From positions 2,480,001 through 2,544,000 of the forward strand of contig NZ_CP121659.1 of NCBI RefSeq assembly GCF_029714365.1: a stretch of DNA of 64,000 bases, written 5' to 3'. The DNA is from Sinorhizobium terangae. Its GTDB lineage: Bacteria; Pseudomonadota; Alphaproteobacteria; Rhizobiales; Rhizobiaceae. The notes under the pieces are model-generated. The model did not search any database. It had not been told where the DNA came from and worked only from the letters and a program-made list of their open reading frames with translations. A program made the position numbers and the translations under genes. This document shows, in pieces, positions 36,440 through 45,939 of this stretch (positions within the stretch are counted from its first letter, which is position 1; every line of letters starts with the position of its first letter).

Positions 36440-37399
36440 ATGATGACAAGCATACGCTCTCTCAAATTCATGCTGGCTGGTGCCGTCTGCATGGCAGCCC
36501 TGACCGCCGGAAATGCCGTCGCGGCCGAGCCGGAAAGCTGTGGAACCGTCCGTTTCTCCGATGTCGGCTGGACGGACATTACGGCAACGACCGCAACGGT
36601 GACCACGATACTCAAGGGCCTCGGCTACGAGACTGACGTGAAGGTCCTGTCGGTTCCCGTCACCTATACCTCGCTGAAGAACAAGGACATCGATGTCTTC
36701 CTCGGCAACTGGATGCCGACAATGGAAGCCGACATCGCGCCCTATCGCGAGGACAAGTCGGTCGAAACCGTGCGCGAGAACCTCGAAGGCGCCAAGTACA
36801 CGCTCGCCACCAACGCCAAAGGCGCGGAACTCGGGATCAAGGATTTCAAGGATATCGCCACACACAAGGATGAACTGGACGGCAAGATCTACGGTATCGA
36901 ACCGGGCAATGACGGCAACCGTCTGATCATCGACATGGTCGACAAGGGAACCTTCGATCTCAAGGGTTTCGAGGTGGTCGAGTCCTCCGAGCAAGGCATG
37001 CTGGCGCAGGTCGCCCGCGCTGAGAAGGACGGCGAGCCGATCGTCTTCCTCGGGTGGGAGCCGCACCCGATGAACGCCAATTTTAAGCTCACCTATCTGT
37101 CGGGCGGCGATGATATCTTTGGTCCGAACTTTGGCGGCGCGACGGTGCTGACCAATGTGCGTGCCGGCTACACGACCGAATGCCCGAACGTCGGCGCCCT
37201 GCTGAAGAACCTGAAGTTCTCGCTCCAGATGGAAAACGAGATCATGGGCAAGATCCTGAACGACGGCGAAGAGCCGGAGGCAGCTGCGGCGGCATGGCTC
37301 AAGGCCAATCCGACGGTAATCGACCCCTGGCTTGCCGGTGTGACCGCCAGGGACGGCGGCGACGGAATGGCTGCGGTCAAGACCGCCCTGGGTCTCTGA
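36440..37399 (+). CDS. choX: choline-binding periplasmic protein of ABC transporter
   Basis: A 319-residue protein starting at 36440 (GGGGA upstream; a second in-frame ATG follows at once). Signal peptide about 1-28 (cleavage near AVAA). The OpuAC/ProX-like fold carries the aromatic box for quaternary amines: SDVGWTDI, FLGNWMPTM, GAKYT and FLGWEPHPM supply the Trp/Tyr residues known in S. meliloti ChoX. First gene of choXWV. Upstream extension of the frame is not credible. Confidence 0.95.
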   Translation: MMTSIRSLKFMLAGAVCMAALTAGNAVAAEPESCGTVRFSDVGWTDITATTATVTTILKGLGYETDVKVLSVPVTYTSLKNKDIDVFLGNWMPTMEADIAPYREDKSVETVRENLEGAKYTLATNAKGAELGIKDFKDIATHKDELDGKIYGIEPGNDGNRLIIDMVDKGTFDLKGFEVVESSEQGMLAQVARAEKDGEPIVFLGWEPHPMNANFKLTYLSGGDDIFGPNFGGATVLTNVRAGYTTECPNVGALLKNLKFSLQMENEIMGKILNDGEEPEAAAAAWLKANPTVIDPWLAGVTARDGGDGMAAVKTALGL

Positions 37400-37404
37400 T
37401 CGAC

Positions 37405-37506
37405 CAGAGGGCCGTGTGTCCTGCAGCACGCATAGAGGTCGCTGTAGCACCCTGAAGTGCTGCACGTTTCACCCTTCAATCGGTCCGGTTTGAGGAAACA
37501 TGCAGC
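37405..37506. repeat. intergenic mosaic repeat (copy 3, long form)
   Basis: A degenerate form of the GTGTGTCC-type palindrome followed by the extension GCTGTAGCACCCTGAAGTGC and ending GGAAACATGCAGC. The extension matches the one at 58855-58921. Sits in the choX-choW spacer. Confidence 0.7.
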
Positions 37507-37507
37507 G

Positions 37508-37532
37508 GGCGGGGTACCACCCCGCCTTTTTT
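37508..37532 (+). terminator. rho-independent terminator inside cho operon
   Basis: GGCGGGGT-ACC-ACCCCGCC followed by six T. A strong terminator between choX and choW, suggesting most transcripts end after choX and only a fraction reads into choWV. Confidence 0.85.
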
Positions 37533-37583
37533 CACCGCTTCGCGCGATCCGGTTTTTGACCCTGACAAGAGGGATCCAAGCTC

Positions 37584-38429
37584 GTGGAATTTCTGACTGA
37601 ATACCGCATCCCCATCGGAGGCTGGGCCAAAGCGTTCGTCGACTGGCTGACAACCAATTTCGAACTGTTCTTCGATCAGCTCGCAAATTTCCTGTCGGCG
37701 GTCGTGGCCGTCCTGCTCTACATCCTCCAGACCCCTCATCCGCTCATCGTCGTCGCGGTCGTCACGGCGCTCGCCTGGTGGTTCCGCCGCTCGCTCGGGG
37801 TGACGCTCTTCACCGGTCTTGGGCTTCTCTTGATCGTCAACCAGGGCTACTGGAAGGAAACGACCGAAACTCTAGCGCTGGTTCTCGCGGCAAGCTTCGT
37901 GAGCATGGCTGTCGGCGTTCCGCTCGGCATTGCCGCAGCCCGCCGCGCGTGGGTCTATGCCGTCATGCGCCCCATTCTCGACCTGATGCAGACGATTCCG
38001 ACCTTTGTCTATCTCATCCCGGCGCTGATCCTCTTCGGCCTCGGCATGGTTCCAGGCCTGATCGCCACCGTCATCTTCGCCATTCCCGCGCCGATCCGGC
38101 TCACGCGCCTCGGCATCATCTCGACGCCGCCTTCCCTGGTTGAGGCGGCCGAATCCTTCGGCGCGACGCCGTGGCAGGTATTGCGCAAGGTGGAGTTGCC
38201 CTTTGCGACGCCGCAGATCATGGCCGGCCTTACCCAGACGATCATGCTTTCCCTGTCGATGGTGGTCATCGCCGCGCTCGTCGGCGCCAACGGTCTCGGC
38301 GTTCCGGTGCTTCGCGCCTTGAACTCGGTCAATGTCGCCAAGGGTTTCGAGGCTGGTCTTTGCATCGTTATCCTCGCGATCATCCTCGACCGCCTGTTCC
38401 GCTCGTCCGATGAAGGAGAAAGCGCATGA
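37584..38429 (+). CDS. choW: choline ABC transporter permease
   Basis: A 281-residue permease of the ProW type with about six membrane helices and the EAA-like loop EAAESFGATPWQVLRKVELP. Starts at GTG, GAGGGA upstream. Its stop overlaps the choV ATG (ATGA). Likely the single permease of the choline importer. Confidence 0.93.
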   Translation: MEFLTEYRIPIGGWAKAFVDWLTTNFELFFDQLANFLSAVVAVLLYILQTPHPLIVVAVVTALAWWFRRSLGVTLFTGLGLLLIVNQGYWKETTETLALVLAASFVSMAVGVPLGIAAARRAWVYAVMRPILDLMQTIPTFVYLIPALILFGLGMVPGLIATVIFAIPAPIRLTRLGIISTPPSLVEAAESFGATPWQVLRKVELPFATPQIMAGLTQTIMLSLSMVVIAALVGANGLGVPVLRALNSVNVAKGFEAGLCIVILAIILDRLFRSSDEGESA

Positions 38430-39475
38430 CGGACGCGGTTGTTTTCAAGAATGTCGACATCATCTTCGGCAAGAGCCCGCAGACCGCTCTGCAAATGGTC
38501 GACCAGGGAAAGAGCCGCGACGAGATCGGCGCCGCCACGGGTCTTGTGCTCGGCGTCGCCGGGGCTTCGCTGACGATCAACGAGGGCGAAATCCTGGTCC
38601 TGATGGGCCTCTCCGGTTCCGGCAAGTCGACGCTGCTCAGAGCTGTCAACGGCCTTGCACCCGTGGTACGCGGCGACGTCGAGATCAAAACGGCAAACGG
38701 TTCTCTGAACCCCTATCGCTGCACGGCGAAGTCGCTGCGCGACTTCCGCATGCATACGGTCTCCATGGTGTTTCAGCAGTTCGCGCTTCTTCCCTGGCGC
38801 ACGGTTGCCGACAATGTCGGCTTCGGTCTCGAACTCGCAGGCATGCCTGAGGCAGATCGCAAGAAACGCGTCGGCGAACAGCTCGATCTGGTCAACCTGA
38901 CGAAATGGGCGGACCGGAAAGTCAACGAGCTTTCGGGCGGCATGCAGCAGCGCGTCGGACTCGCCCGCGCCTTTGCGACAGGCGCGCCGATCCTGCTGAT
39001 GGATGAACCGTTCTCGGCGCTCGATCCGTTGATCCGCACCCGCTTGCAGGATGAGTTGCTCGAATTCCAACGGCGGCTGAAGAAGACGATCATCTTCGTA
39101 AGCCACGATCTCGACGAAGCCTTCCGCATCGGAAACCGCATCGCCATCATGGAGGGCGGGCGCATCATCCAGTGCGGGACACCGCAGGAAATTGTGAAAA
39201 GCCCGGCAAACCAGTACGTCGCCGATTTCGTCCAGCATATGAACCCGATCACCATGCTGATGGCCAAGGACGTCATGCGCACCGGCGTCGAACGGGACGC
39301 GACAATTGCCGGCGTGACGGCGACGGCGAAACCGACGACTCCCCTCGTCGACATCCTTGATGCAATGTCCCGCCAGCCGGGCAGCATCGGCGTGGTCGAC
39401 AACGGCTCGGTGGTCGGCACGATCGACGCGCAAAACATTGTCGAAGGCCTGACGCGCCACCGCAACAAAAGTTGA
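38426..39475 (+). CDS. choV: choline ABC transporter ATP-binding protein
   Basis: A 349-residue ATPase: Walker A GLSGSGKST (about 62-70), signature LSGGMQQRVGLARAFA and Walker B ILLMDEPFSALDP. The C-terminal part (after about 270) is a regulatory tail with half a CBS-like motif (STVDILDAMSRQPGSIGVVD). Translationally coupled to choW. Confidence 0.95.
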   Translation: MTDAVVFKNVDIIFGKSPQTALQMVDQGKSRDEIGAATGLVLGVAGASLTINEGEILVLMGLSGSGKSTLLRAVNGLAPVVRGDVEIKTANGSLNPYRCTAKSLRDFRMHTVSMVFQQFALLPWRTVADNVGFGLELAGMPEADRKKRVGEQLDLVNLTKWADRKVNELSGGMQQRVGLARAFATGAPILLMDEPFSALDPLIRTRLQDELLEFQRRLKKTIIFVSHDLDEAFRIGNRIAIMEGGRIIQCGTPQEIVKSPANQYVADFVQHMNPITMLMAKDVMRTGVERDATIAGVTATAKPTTPLVDILDAMSRQPGSIGVVDNGSVVGTIDAQNIVEGLTRHRNKS

Positions 39476-39494
39476 CGCGACACGCCGAACGGCC

Positions 39495-39533
39495 AATAAA
39501 GCCCGGAGCAACCGCTTCGGGCTTTATTATTTG
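39495..39533 (+). terminator. terminator after choV
   Basis: AATAAAGCCCG...CGGGCTTTATT hairpin followed by ATTATTTG. Confidence 0.85.
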
Positions 39534-39566
39534 TCTGGAGTGACAAGCGGCGAAAGGAAGGCGGTC

Positions 39567-40310
39567 ATGAGCGAAAAACCCAACGTTTTGCGCGAAACCG
39601 ATGATGAGGCCCGCAAGCTCGCCCGGGTGTTGCTTCGCTCAGCGAAAAGCGCCTCGCTCGCCGCGATCGAACCCGAAAGTGGCGGCTTCCCCTTCGTCAG
39701 CCGTGTGCTGATCGGCATCGACATCGATGGCGCGCCGGTCATTCTCGTCTCGCGGCTGGCAACGCACACGCAGGCGCTGCTCGCCGACCGGCGCGCGTCG
39801 CTTCTGACCGGAGAGCCCGGCAAGGGCGATCCGCTCGCCCACCCGCGCCTCACCGTTCAGTGCGAGGCGGAAGAGGTCCCACGTGACTCCGAGGCCCATG
39901 TCCGCATCCGCGCGCGCTTCGTCCGCCGCCATCCCAAGGCAAAGCTCTATGTCGACTTTCCCGATTTCGGCTTCTTCCGGCTGAACCCATTGAGGGCAAG
40001 CCTCAACGGTGGCTTCGGACGCGCCTACGCACTGACGGCCGAGGACCTCGCCATAGCCTCGCCCGCCGTCGCTGAACTCGCCGAAATGGAGGAGAGCGCG
40101 ATCGAACACATGAATACTGACCACGTCGACGCCGTGAATCACTACGCGACCGTCCATTGCCGCGCGCCGGACGGTGACTGGAAGATCGTCGGTATCGACG
40201 CGGCCGGCCTCGATCTCTTCGACGGCGAGCGGTTGAAACGCCTCGAATTCGAAGCACCGATCCAGGAAACGATGGAATTGCGGCCGCTTCTGAAAAAACT
40301 TTACCGTTAA
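39567..40310 (+). CDS. HugZ-like haem-utilisation / pyridoxamine 5'-phosphate oxidase-like protein
   Basis: A 247-residue protein starting at 39567 (AAAGGAAG upstream). The N-terminal part (LARVLLRSAKSASLAAIEPE) is a split-barrel PNPOx fold. The C-terminal part has a DUF2470 domain with EHMNTDHVDAVNHYA, the His-bearing motif of HugZ-type haem oxygenases. Haem degradation or FMN binding is possible; it lies near, but not beside, shmR. Function inferred from family only. Confidence 0.82.
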   Translation: MSEKPNVLRETDDEARKLARVLLRSAKSASLAAIEPESGGFPFVSRVLIGIDIDGAPVILVSRLATHTQALLADRRASLLTGEPGKGDPLAHPRLTVQCEAEEVPRDSEAHVRIRARFVRRHPKAKLYVDFPDFGFFRLNPLRASLNGGFGRAYALTAEDLAIASPAVAELAEMEESAIEHMNTDHVDAVNHYATVHCRAPDGDWKIVGIDAAGLDLFDGERLKRLEFEAPIQETMELRPLLKKLYR

Positions 40311-40357
40311 CCGCTGCCTAGCTACCCCCATTTTTCGCAGTGGGTAGTTGCCCTTTC

Positions 40358-40373
40358 ATGCATCACGTCTAAT
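40358..40373 (-). promoter_or_regulatory. candidate NolR operator
   Basis: Minus strand ATTAG-N9-AT (ATTAG, nine bases, AT) lies 58 bases before nolR. This matches the published NolR recognition pattern (A/T)TTAG-N9-A(T/A), consistent with the known autoregulation. Confidence 0.6.
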
Positions 40374-40430
40374 TATCGTGCTTCAATCAATCATAACTAC
40401 GTGTGATGTAATTTTCGCATGGAGCACGCA

Positions 40431-40772
40431 ATGCAGCCCCTTCCGCCTGAAAAACACGAGGACGCCGAAATAGCAGCCGGTTTCCTTTCGGCCATGGCAA
40501 ATCCTAAACGCCTCCTCATCCTTGACTCTCTCATCAAGGAAGAGCTGGCGGTCGGCGCCTTGGCCAACAAGGTCGGGCTGAGCCAGTCGGCTCTTTCCCA
40601 GCACCTTTCGAAGTTGCGCGCCCAAAATCTGGTAAGTACCCGACGTGACGCCCAGACGATTTATTATTCGAGTTCCTCTGACGCGGTCATGAAGATCTTG
40701 GGCGCCCTCGCAGAAATCTACGGCGAAGGCAATGCCGTGGAAGAAAAAGTCCTCGTCCGCAAATCGGCGTAG
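40431..40772 (+). CDS. nolR: NolR, ArsR-family repressor of nodulation genes
   Basis: A 113-residue winged-helix regulator nearly identical to S. meliloti NolR: FLSAMANPKRLLILDSL, VGALANKVGLSQSALSQHLS (recognition helix region) and QNLVSTRRDAQTIYYSSSSD. It lacks the metal-binding Cys of ArsR proper. NolR dimers repress nod genes and other targets. Start chosen at 40431 with GGAG 6 bases upstream; ATG at 40419 is an in-frame alternative without a ribosome site. Confidence 0.95.
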   Translation: MQPLPPEKHEDAEIAAGFLSAMANPKRLLILDSLIKEELAVGALANKVGLSQSALSQHLSKLRAQNLVSTRRDAQTIYYSSSSDAVMKILGALAEIYGEGNAVEEKVLVRKSA

Positions 40773-40805
40773 TCTCCCAATACGTCCGTCACGCTGGACG
40801 CGTCA

Positions 40806-40846
40806 TGAAGCCCCCACGAGCAATCGCGCGGGGCTTATATTTTTTC
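40806..40846 (+). terminator. terminator after nolR
   Basis: AAGCCCCC...GGGGCTT hairpin followed by ATATTTTTT. Confidence 0.85.
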
Positions 40847-40900
40847 GAGCCCCGAAAACGCCGGTCGTCTCCTCGCGCCGTAGAAGCCGCAGGCTTGACG

Positions 40901-40919
40901 CTATCAGGCGCGCTGATAG
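40901..40919. promoter_or_regulatory. inverted repeat upstream of aminotransferase
   Basis: Perfect CTATCAG-GCGCG-CTGATAG, next to TTGACG, about 70 bases before the aminotransferase. A likely operator for an unidentified dimeric regulator. Confidence 0.4.
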
Positions 40920-40987
40920 TTTGACCAAAGGGTAAAAGAATCCAGTCGCATCGCCAGCAAGTCAGAATTCGCGGAGGAGAACAGCAC

Positions 40988-42316
40988 ATGTCGAACCGAT
41001 TGAACACAACGCCGAACGATCTGCGCGCCTTCTGGATGCCGTTCACGGCAAATCGGCAATTCAAGAAGGAGCCGCGCCTCTTCGTCGGCGCCAAAGACAT
41101 GTACTACACGACCCATGATGGGCGCACGGTGCTGGATGGAACAGCCGGCCTCTGGTGTGTCAATGCGGGTCACTGCCGGCCCAAGATCACCGAAGCGATC
41201 CGCGAGCAGGCCGGCGAACTCGACTACGCGCCGGCTTTCCAGCTTGGCCATCCGAAAGCCTTCGAACTGGCGAACCGACTGGTGGACATCGCGCCCGAGG
41301 GCATGAACCATGTTCTCTACACGAACTCGGGTTCGGAATCGGTCGACACGGCGCTCAAGGTCGCGCTCGCCTATCATCGCGCAAAGGGCAATGGCTCCCG
41401 CTTCCGGCTGATCGGCCGCGAGCGTGGCTATCATGGCGTCAACTTCGGCGGCATCTCGGTCGGCGGCATCGTCGCCAATCGCAAGATGTTCGGCACCCTG
41501 CTCACCGGCGTCGATCACCTGCCGCATACCCATCTCCCGGCAAAGAATGCTTTCACCCGAGGTGAACCGGAGCACGGCGCCGACCTTGCGACCGAACTGG
41601 AACGGATCGTCACCTTGCATGACGCTTCCACGATCGCCGCCGTCATCGTCGAGCCCGTTGCCGGCTCCACCGGCGTGCTCATCCCACCGAAGGGCTATCT
41701 CCAGAAGCTACGCGAGATCTGCACCAAACACGGCATCCTCCTGATCTTCGACGAGGTCATCACCGGTTTCGGCCGCCTCGGCACGCCCTTCGCAGCGCAG
41801 TATTTCGACGTGAAGCCAGATATCATCACGACCGCGAAAGGCATCACCAACGGCGTGATCCCGATGGGCGCGGTCTTCGTGACCTCGGAAATCCACGACG
41901 CCTTCATGACCGGGCCGGAGCATCTGATCGAGTTCTTCCACGGCTACACCTATTCCGGCAACCCGATCGCCTCCGCTGCCGCACTCGGCACGCTCGATAC
42001 CTACAAGGAGGAAGGCTTGCTCACGCGGGCCGCCGAGCTCGCGTCCTATTGGGAAGAAGCTCTGCATTCGCTCAAGGACTGCCCGCATGTCATCGACATC
42101 CGCAACATCGGACTGATCGGCGCAATCGAACTGGAGCCGATCGCCGGAGAACCGACGAAGCGGGCATTCTCCGCCTTCTTGAAGGCCTATGAGAAAGGGC
42201 TGCTTATCCGCACGACCGGCGACATCATCGCCTTGTCGCCACCGCTCATCATTCAGAAACAGCAGATCGACGAATTGTTCGACAAGCTGCGCGACGTTCT
42301 GAAGAATAACATCTGA
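40988..42316 (+). CDS. omega-amino acid:pyruvate aminotransferase (class III)
   Basis: A 442-residue class III PLP aminotransferase. Asp255 in LLIFDEVITGFGR and Lys284 in TTAKGITNG are the PLP-binding residues; YTNSGSESVDTAL is the phosphate loop. The N-terminus RAFWMPFTANRQFKKEPR matches beta-alanine:pyruvate transaminases. Likely substrate: beta-alanine or a related omega-amino acid. Its neighbours (adenine deaminase and alpha-glucosidase) do not specify the pathway. Confidence 0.9.
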   Translation: MSNRLNTTPNDLRAFWMPFTANRQFKKEPRLFVGAKDMYYTTHDGRTVLDGTAGLWCVNAGHCRPKITEAIREQAGELDYAPAFQLGHPKAFELANRLVDIAPEGMNHVLYTNSGSESVDTALKVALAYHRAKGNGSRFRLIGRERGYHGVNFGGISVGGIVANRKMFGTLLTGVDHLPHTHLPAKNAFTRGEPEHGADLATELERIVTLHDASTIAAVIVEPVAGSTGVLIPPKGYLQKLREICTKHGILLIFDEVITGFGRLGTPFAAQYFDVKPDIITTAKGITNGVIPMGAVFVTSEIHDAFMTGPEHLIEFFHGYTYSGNPIASAAALGTLDTYKEEGLLTRAAELASYWEEALHSLKDCPHVIDIRNIGLIGAIELEPIAGEPTKRAFSAFLKAYEKGLLIRTTGDIIALSPPLIIQKQQIDELFDKLRDVLKNNI

Positions 42317-42332
42317 GCTTCGGCATCACGCT

Positions 42333-42368
42333 TTCTCAAGCCCTTTCCCCGCAAGCGGGGAGAGGGTT
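42333..42368. repeat. small GC-rich hairpin repeat
   Basis: CCCTTTCCCCGC-AA-GCGGGGAGAGGG, a common rhizobial intergenic palindrome, closely related to the first part of the larger element at 60461-60583. Possible terminator of the aminotransferase. Confidence 0.65.
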
Positions 42369-42404
42369 ATTGTCATGAATTAATATAGAAAGCGGAGCGT
42401 GGGC

Positions 42405-44102
42405 ATGTCCGAGATGTTGGAACGTATCATCGATCAGGGCGTCGGCCGCACCCCGGCTGACATCGTGCTCAAGGGCGGCCGTTTCTTCGATCTCGTCACC
42501 GGCGAACTGATTGCTTCCGACATCGCCATTTGCGGCGACCGCATCGTCGGCACTTACGGCGATTATCAGGGGCGCGACGAAATCGACATCGCCGGGCGCA
42601 TCGTCGTTCCGGGTTTTATCGATACGCATCTGCATATCGAATCCTCGCTTGTCACCCCGCATGAGTTCGACCGCTGCGTGCTACCGCTCGGCATAACGAC
42701 AGCGATCTGCGATCCGCACGAAATCGCCAACGTCCTTGGCACCGAGGGCATCCAGTTCTTCCTCGATTCGGCGGTGGAAACGATCATGGACATCCGTGTT
42801 CAGCTTTCGTCCTGCGTGCCCGCAACACATCTCGAGACGGCTGGCGCCGACCTGCCGATCGAGCGCCTGCTGCCCTTCCGCCACCATCCGAAGGTGATCG
42901 GGCTCGCCGAGTTCATGAATTTTCCCGGCGTCGTCCACAAGGATCCCGTCTGCCTGGCCAAGCTCGATGCATTCCAGGGGGGCCACATCGACGGTCATGC
43001 GCCGCTTCTCTCCGGCAAGGAGCTGAACGGCTATCTCGCTACCGGCATCCGCACTGATCACGAGTGCACGACGGCGGACGAGGCGCTCGAAAAGCTCCGC
43101 AAGGGCATGCACATTCTCGTGCGCGAAGGCTCCGTCTCGAAGGACTTGCATGCCCTGATGCCGATCATCACCGAGCGGCTGTCGCCCTACCTCGCACTCT
43201 GCACCGACGACCGCAATCCGCTCGATATCGCCGAACAGGGCCATCTCGATCACATGATCCGCACCGCGATCGCCGGCGGCGTCGAGCCTCTGGCGATCTA
43301 TCGCGCTGCCTCGGTTTCCGCCGCCCGCGCCTTCGGCCTCAGGGACCGCGGCCTTGTCGCGCCCGGCTGGCGCGCCGACCTCGTCGTTATCGACAGCCTG
43401 GAGAACTGCAAGGCCGAGATCGTGTTTTCCGCGGGCCGACGGGTAACGGATGCGTTGTTCGCGACGCGCACGCCAGTCGAGCCGGTCGGGCTCGACAGCG
43501 TCAAGGCTGGCCAAGTCAAAGCCGCCGATTTTGCGGTTCCCTACACGCAAGGCCAGACCTCGGTGATAGGCGTCCTGCCCGGCAAGATCATCACCGAACA
43601 CCGCCGCTTCCACCTGCCCGCTGAAGGTAACCAGACGGGGCTGGACCTCGGCCAGGACATCATCAAAGTGGCCGTCATCGAGCGTCACGGCGTCAACCGC
43701 AACCACGCCAACGGCTTCGTCCAGGGTTTTGGACTGAAGAAGGGGGCGATCGCCTCGACCGTCGGCCATGACAGCCATAATATCTGCGTCGTCGGCGTTA
43801 ACGAGGAGGACATGGCGCTCGCGGCCAATCGGCTCGGCGAGATCAAGGGCGGCTTCGTCGTTGTCGACGGCGGCAACATCACGGGCGAAATCGCCCTCCC
43901 CGTCGCGGGCCTCATGAGCCTTGAACCCTACGACCGCGTGCGCGACACCCTGCATCACCTGCGCCAAGCCGCCTTCGCTCTCGGCGCGACGCTGGAGGAG
44001 CCCTTCCTCCAACTCGCCTTCCTGCCATTGCCGGTGATCCCGCACCTGAAGATCTCGGACAAGGGCCTGGTCGATGTGGATACGTTCACGCTGATCGGCT
44101 GA
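42405..44102 (+). CDS. ade: adenine deaminase
   Basis: A 565-residue amidohydrolase of the AdeC type, converting adenine to hypoxanthine and ammonia. Metal ligands appear in [31 protein letters not shown] and [11 protein letters not shown] at 42405 (GGAG 7 bases upstream) preferred over the in-frame GTG at 42399. It converges with the alpha-glucosidase gene (3 bases apart). With xanthine dehydrogenase far downstream, it could feed purine salvage. Confidence 0.92.
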   Translation: MSEMLERIIDQGVGRTPADIVLKGGRFFDLVTGELIASDIAICGDRIVGTYGDYQGRDEIDIAGRIVVPGFIDTHLHIESSLVTPHEFDRCVLPLGITTAICDPHEIANVLGTEGIQFFLDSAVETIMDIRVQLSSCVPATHLETAGADLPIERLLPFRHHPKVIGLAEFMNFPGVVHKDPVCLAKLDAFQGGHIDGHAPLLSGKELNGYLATGIRTDHECTTADEALEKLRKGMHILVREGSVSKDLHALMPIITERLSPYLALCTDDRNPLDIAEQGHLDHMIRTAIAGGVEPLAIYRAASVSAARAFGLRDRGLVAPGWRADLVVIDSLENCKAEIVFSAGRRVTDALFATRTPVEPVGLDSVKAGQVKAADFAVPYTQGQTSVIGVLPGKIITEHRRFHLPAEGNQTGLDLGQDIIKVAVIERHGVNRNHANGFVQGFGLKKGAIASTVGHDSHNICVVGVNEEDMALAANRLGEIKGGFVVVDGGNITGEIALPVAGLMSLEPYDRVRDTLHHLRQAAFALGATLEEPFLQLAFLPLPVIPHLKISDKGLVDVDTFTLIG

Positions 44103-44105
44103 CAG

Positions 44106-45752
44106 TCACCGCAACCGGCCGCAGAAGACGTCGCGCGCGGAAAGCGCGATGACGTCGTCGAGCCAGACGGGTGCGAAGCCGGGCATCGGAACGGCCTCGT
44201 GAACAATCACATCGGCGGGGAGCCGCACCTCCTGCGGTTCCCGCGTGAGGTTGAACACGAACAGCAAGCGTTCGCCATTCTTCTCCCTCGTGAAAGCTAG
44301 GATGTCCTGGTCGAAGGTGAGAAACGCCATGTCACCGTCGAGCAGCGGTTCCTGCGTCCGGCGAAAATCGAGGGTTCGGCGATAATGCTCCAGCACCGAT
44401 CCCGGAACGCCCTCCTGCGCATCGACGGCGAGCAACCGCTGTTCGTCGCGGACCGGCAGCCAGGGTGTCCCGAGGGAGAAGCCCGCATTGGGCAATTCCT
44501 TTTCCCATACCATCGGTGTACGGCATCCGTCGCGGCCCTTGAAGGCCGGCCAGAAGCGGATTCCGTAGGGGTCGCGCAGTTCCTCGAAAGCAAGTTCCGC
44601 CTCCGGCAATCCCAGTTCCTCTCCCTGGTAAAGGCAAATCGACCCGCGCAACGCAGCAAGCAGACAGATCGCGAGCTTGGCCACCCGTTCCCGCTCGGCT
44701 TCATTGTGTGCGAACCGGCTGACATGGCGGATCACATCGTGGTTGGAAAAGGCCCAGCAAACCCAACCGTCGGCGACCACCGCCTGAAAATTCTCGACGC
44801 AGCGGCGGATATGCCTTGCCGTCAGTTCGGGGCCGAGAAAATCGAAGGTGTAGCACATATGCAGCTTGTCGCGGCCACCGGTGTAGGCGGCGACCGTCCT
44901 CAATGAACGGCGGCCGTCGCCCACTTCGCCGACCGTTGCGCGAGCGCTGTATTCATCGAGCATCGCCCGCAATCGGCGCAGGAAGCCGACGTTCTCCGGT
45001 TGGGTCTTATCGTAGAGATGGTCCTGCATGCCATAGGGATTGACATCCGGCGCATCGTGGCTCGTTGCGTCCGGATCTGGAACGAGCGGCGGATTGTCCC
45101 TGAGGTTCCGGTCGTGGAAATAGTAGTTGGCGGTATCGAGCCGGAAGCCGTCGACGCCGCGGTCGAGCCAGAAGCGGACGGTCGAGAGCACGGCCTCCTG
45201 GACCTCCGGATTGTGGAAGTTGAGGTCTGGCTGCGACGACAGGAAATTGTGCAGGTAATATTGCCTGCGGACGCCGTCCCATTCCCAGGCCGGGCCGCCG
45301 AAGATCGAAAGCCAGTTGTTCGGCGCCGTCCCGTCGGGTTTCGGGTCGGCCCAGACATACCAGTCGGCCTTGGCATTGGTCCTGCTCGACCGGCTCTCGA
45401 GGAACCACGGATGACGATCGGAGCTGTGCGAAATCACCTGGTCGATGATCACCTTCAGCCCGAGGCGATGCGCCTCCGCGAGCATCGCGTCGAAATCGGC
45501 AAGCGTGCCGAACATGGGATCGACGTCGCAATAGTCGGAGACGTCATAGCCCATGTCGGCCTGAGGTGACTTGAAGAAGGGCGACAGCCAGATCGCATCG
45601 ACACCGAGCGAGGCGATATGGGGAAGCCGCCCCGTGACACCGCGAAGATCGCCGATACCGTCGCCGTCAGTATCCTGAAAGGAGCGCGGGTAGACCTGAT
45701 AGATCACCGCGCCGCGCCACCAGTCGTCCGCTGATCTCGATGCTATCGCCAT
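44106..45752 (-). CDS. alpha-glucosidase (GH13)
   Basis: A 548-residue GH13 enzyme. Residues: nucleophile Asp206 (GFRLDTANYYF), acid/base Glu276 (TVGEVGDG) and Asp339 (FSNHDV). It begins WWRGAVIYQVYPRSFQDTDG, typical of oligo-alpha-glucosidases like rhizobial AglA. Start at 45752 (GAGGAG 8 bases upstream); a TTG at 45758 is in frame. Cytoplasmic, no signal peptide. Not next to a sugar transporter here. Confidence 0.92.
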   Translation of the reverse strand: MAIASRSADDWWRGAVIYQVYPRSFQDTDGDGIGDLRGVTGRLPHIASLGVDAIWLSPFFKSPQADMGYDVSDYCDVDPMFGTLADFDAMLAEAHRLGLKVIIDQVISHSSDRHPWFLESRSSRTNAKADWYVWADPKPDGTAPNNWLSIFGGPAWEWDGVRRQYYLHNFLSSQPDLNFHNPEVQEAVLSTVRFWLDRGVDGFRLDTANYYFHDRNLRDNPPLVPDPDATSHDAPDVNPYGMQDHLYDKTQPENVGFLRRLRAMLDEYSARATVGEVGDGRRSLRTVAAYTGGRDKLHMCYTFDFLGPELTARHIRRCVENFQAVVADGWVCWAFSNHDVIRHVSRFAHNEAERERVAKLAICLLAALRGSICLYQGEELGLPEAELAFEELRDPYGIRFWPAFKGRDGCRTPMVWEKELPNAGFSLGTPWLPVRDEQRLLAVDAQEGVPGSVLEHYRRTLDFRRTQEPLLDGDMAFLTFDQDILAFTREKNGERLLFVFNLTREPQEVRLPADVIVHEAVPMPGFAPVWLDDVIALSARDVFCGRLR

Positions 45753-45912
45753 CGGCAAATCTCCTCGTTTCGGCTGTCTGCAAGCAGATGTATCTTTGCG
45801 AGTTCTTTGAGTAAACGACGATGGTGATATTCACTCGCCGGGCGTCCGCGCGAGCGCGATCCGGAAATCGAGGGCGTATGGCCGGCACGCGTCGTTGACT
45901 GCGCGGGACAAG

Positions 45913-45931
45913 TTGCCGGCGAGGCTCGCCG
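45913..45931 (-). terminator. hairpin after der
   Basis: GCCGGCGA-GGC-TCGCCGGC directly after the der stop on the minus strand. No T-run, so termination is not certain. Confidence 0.45.
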
Positions 45932-45939
45932 GCTCCCGA

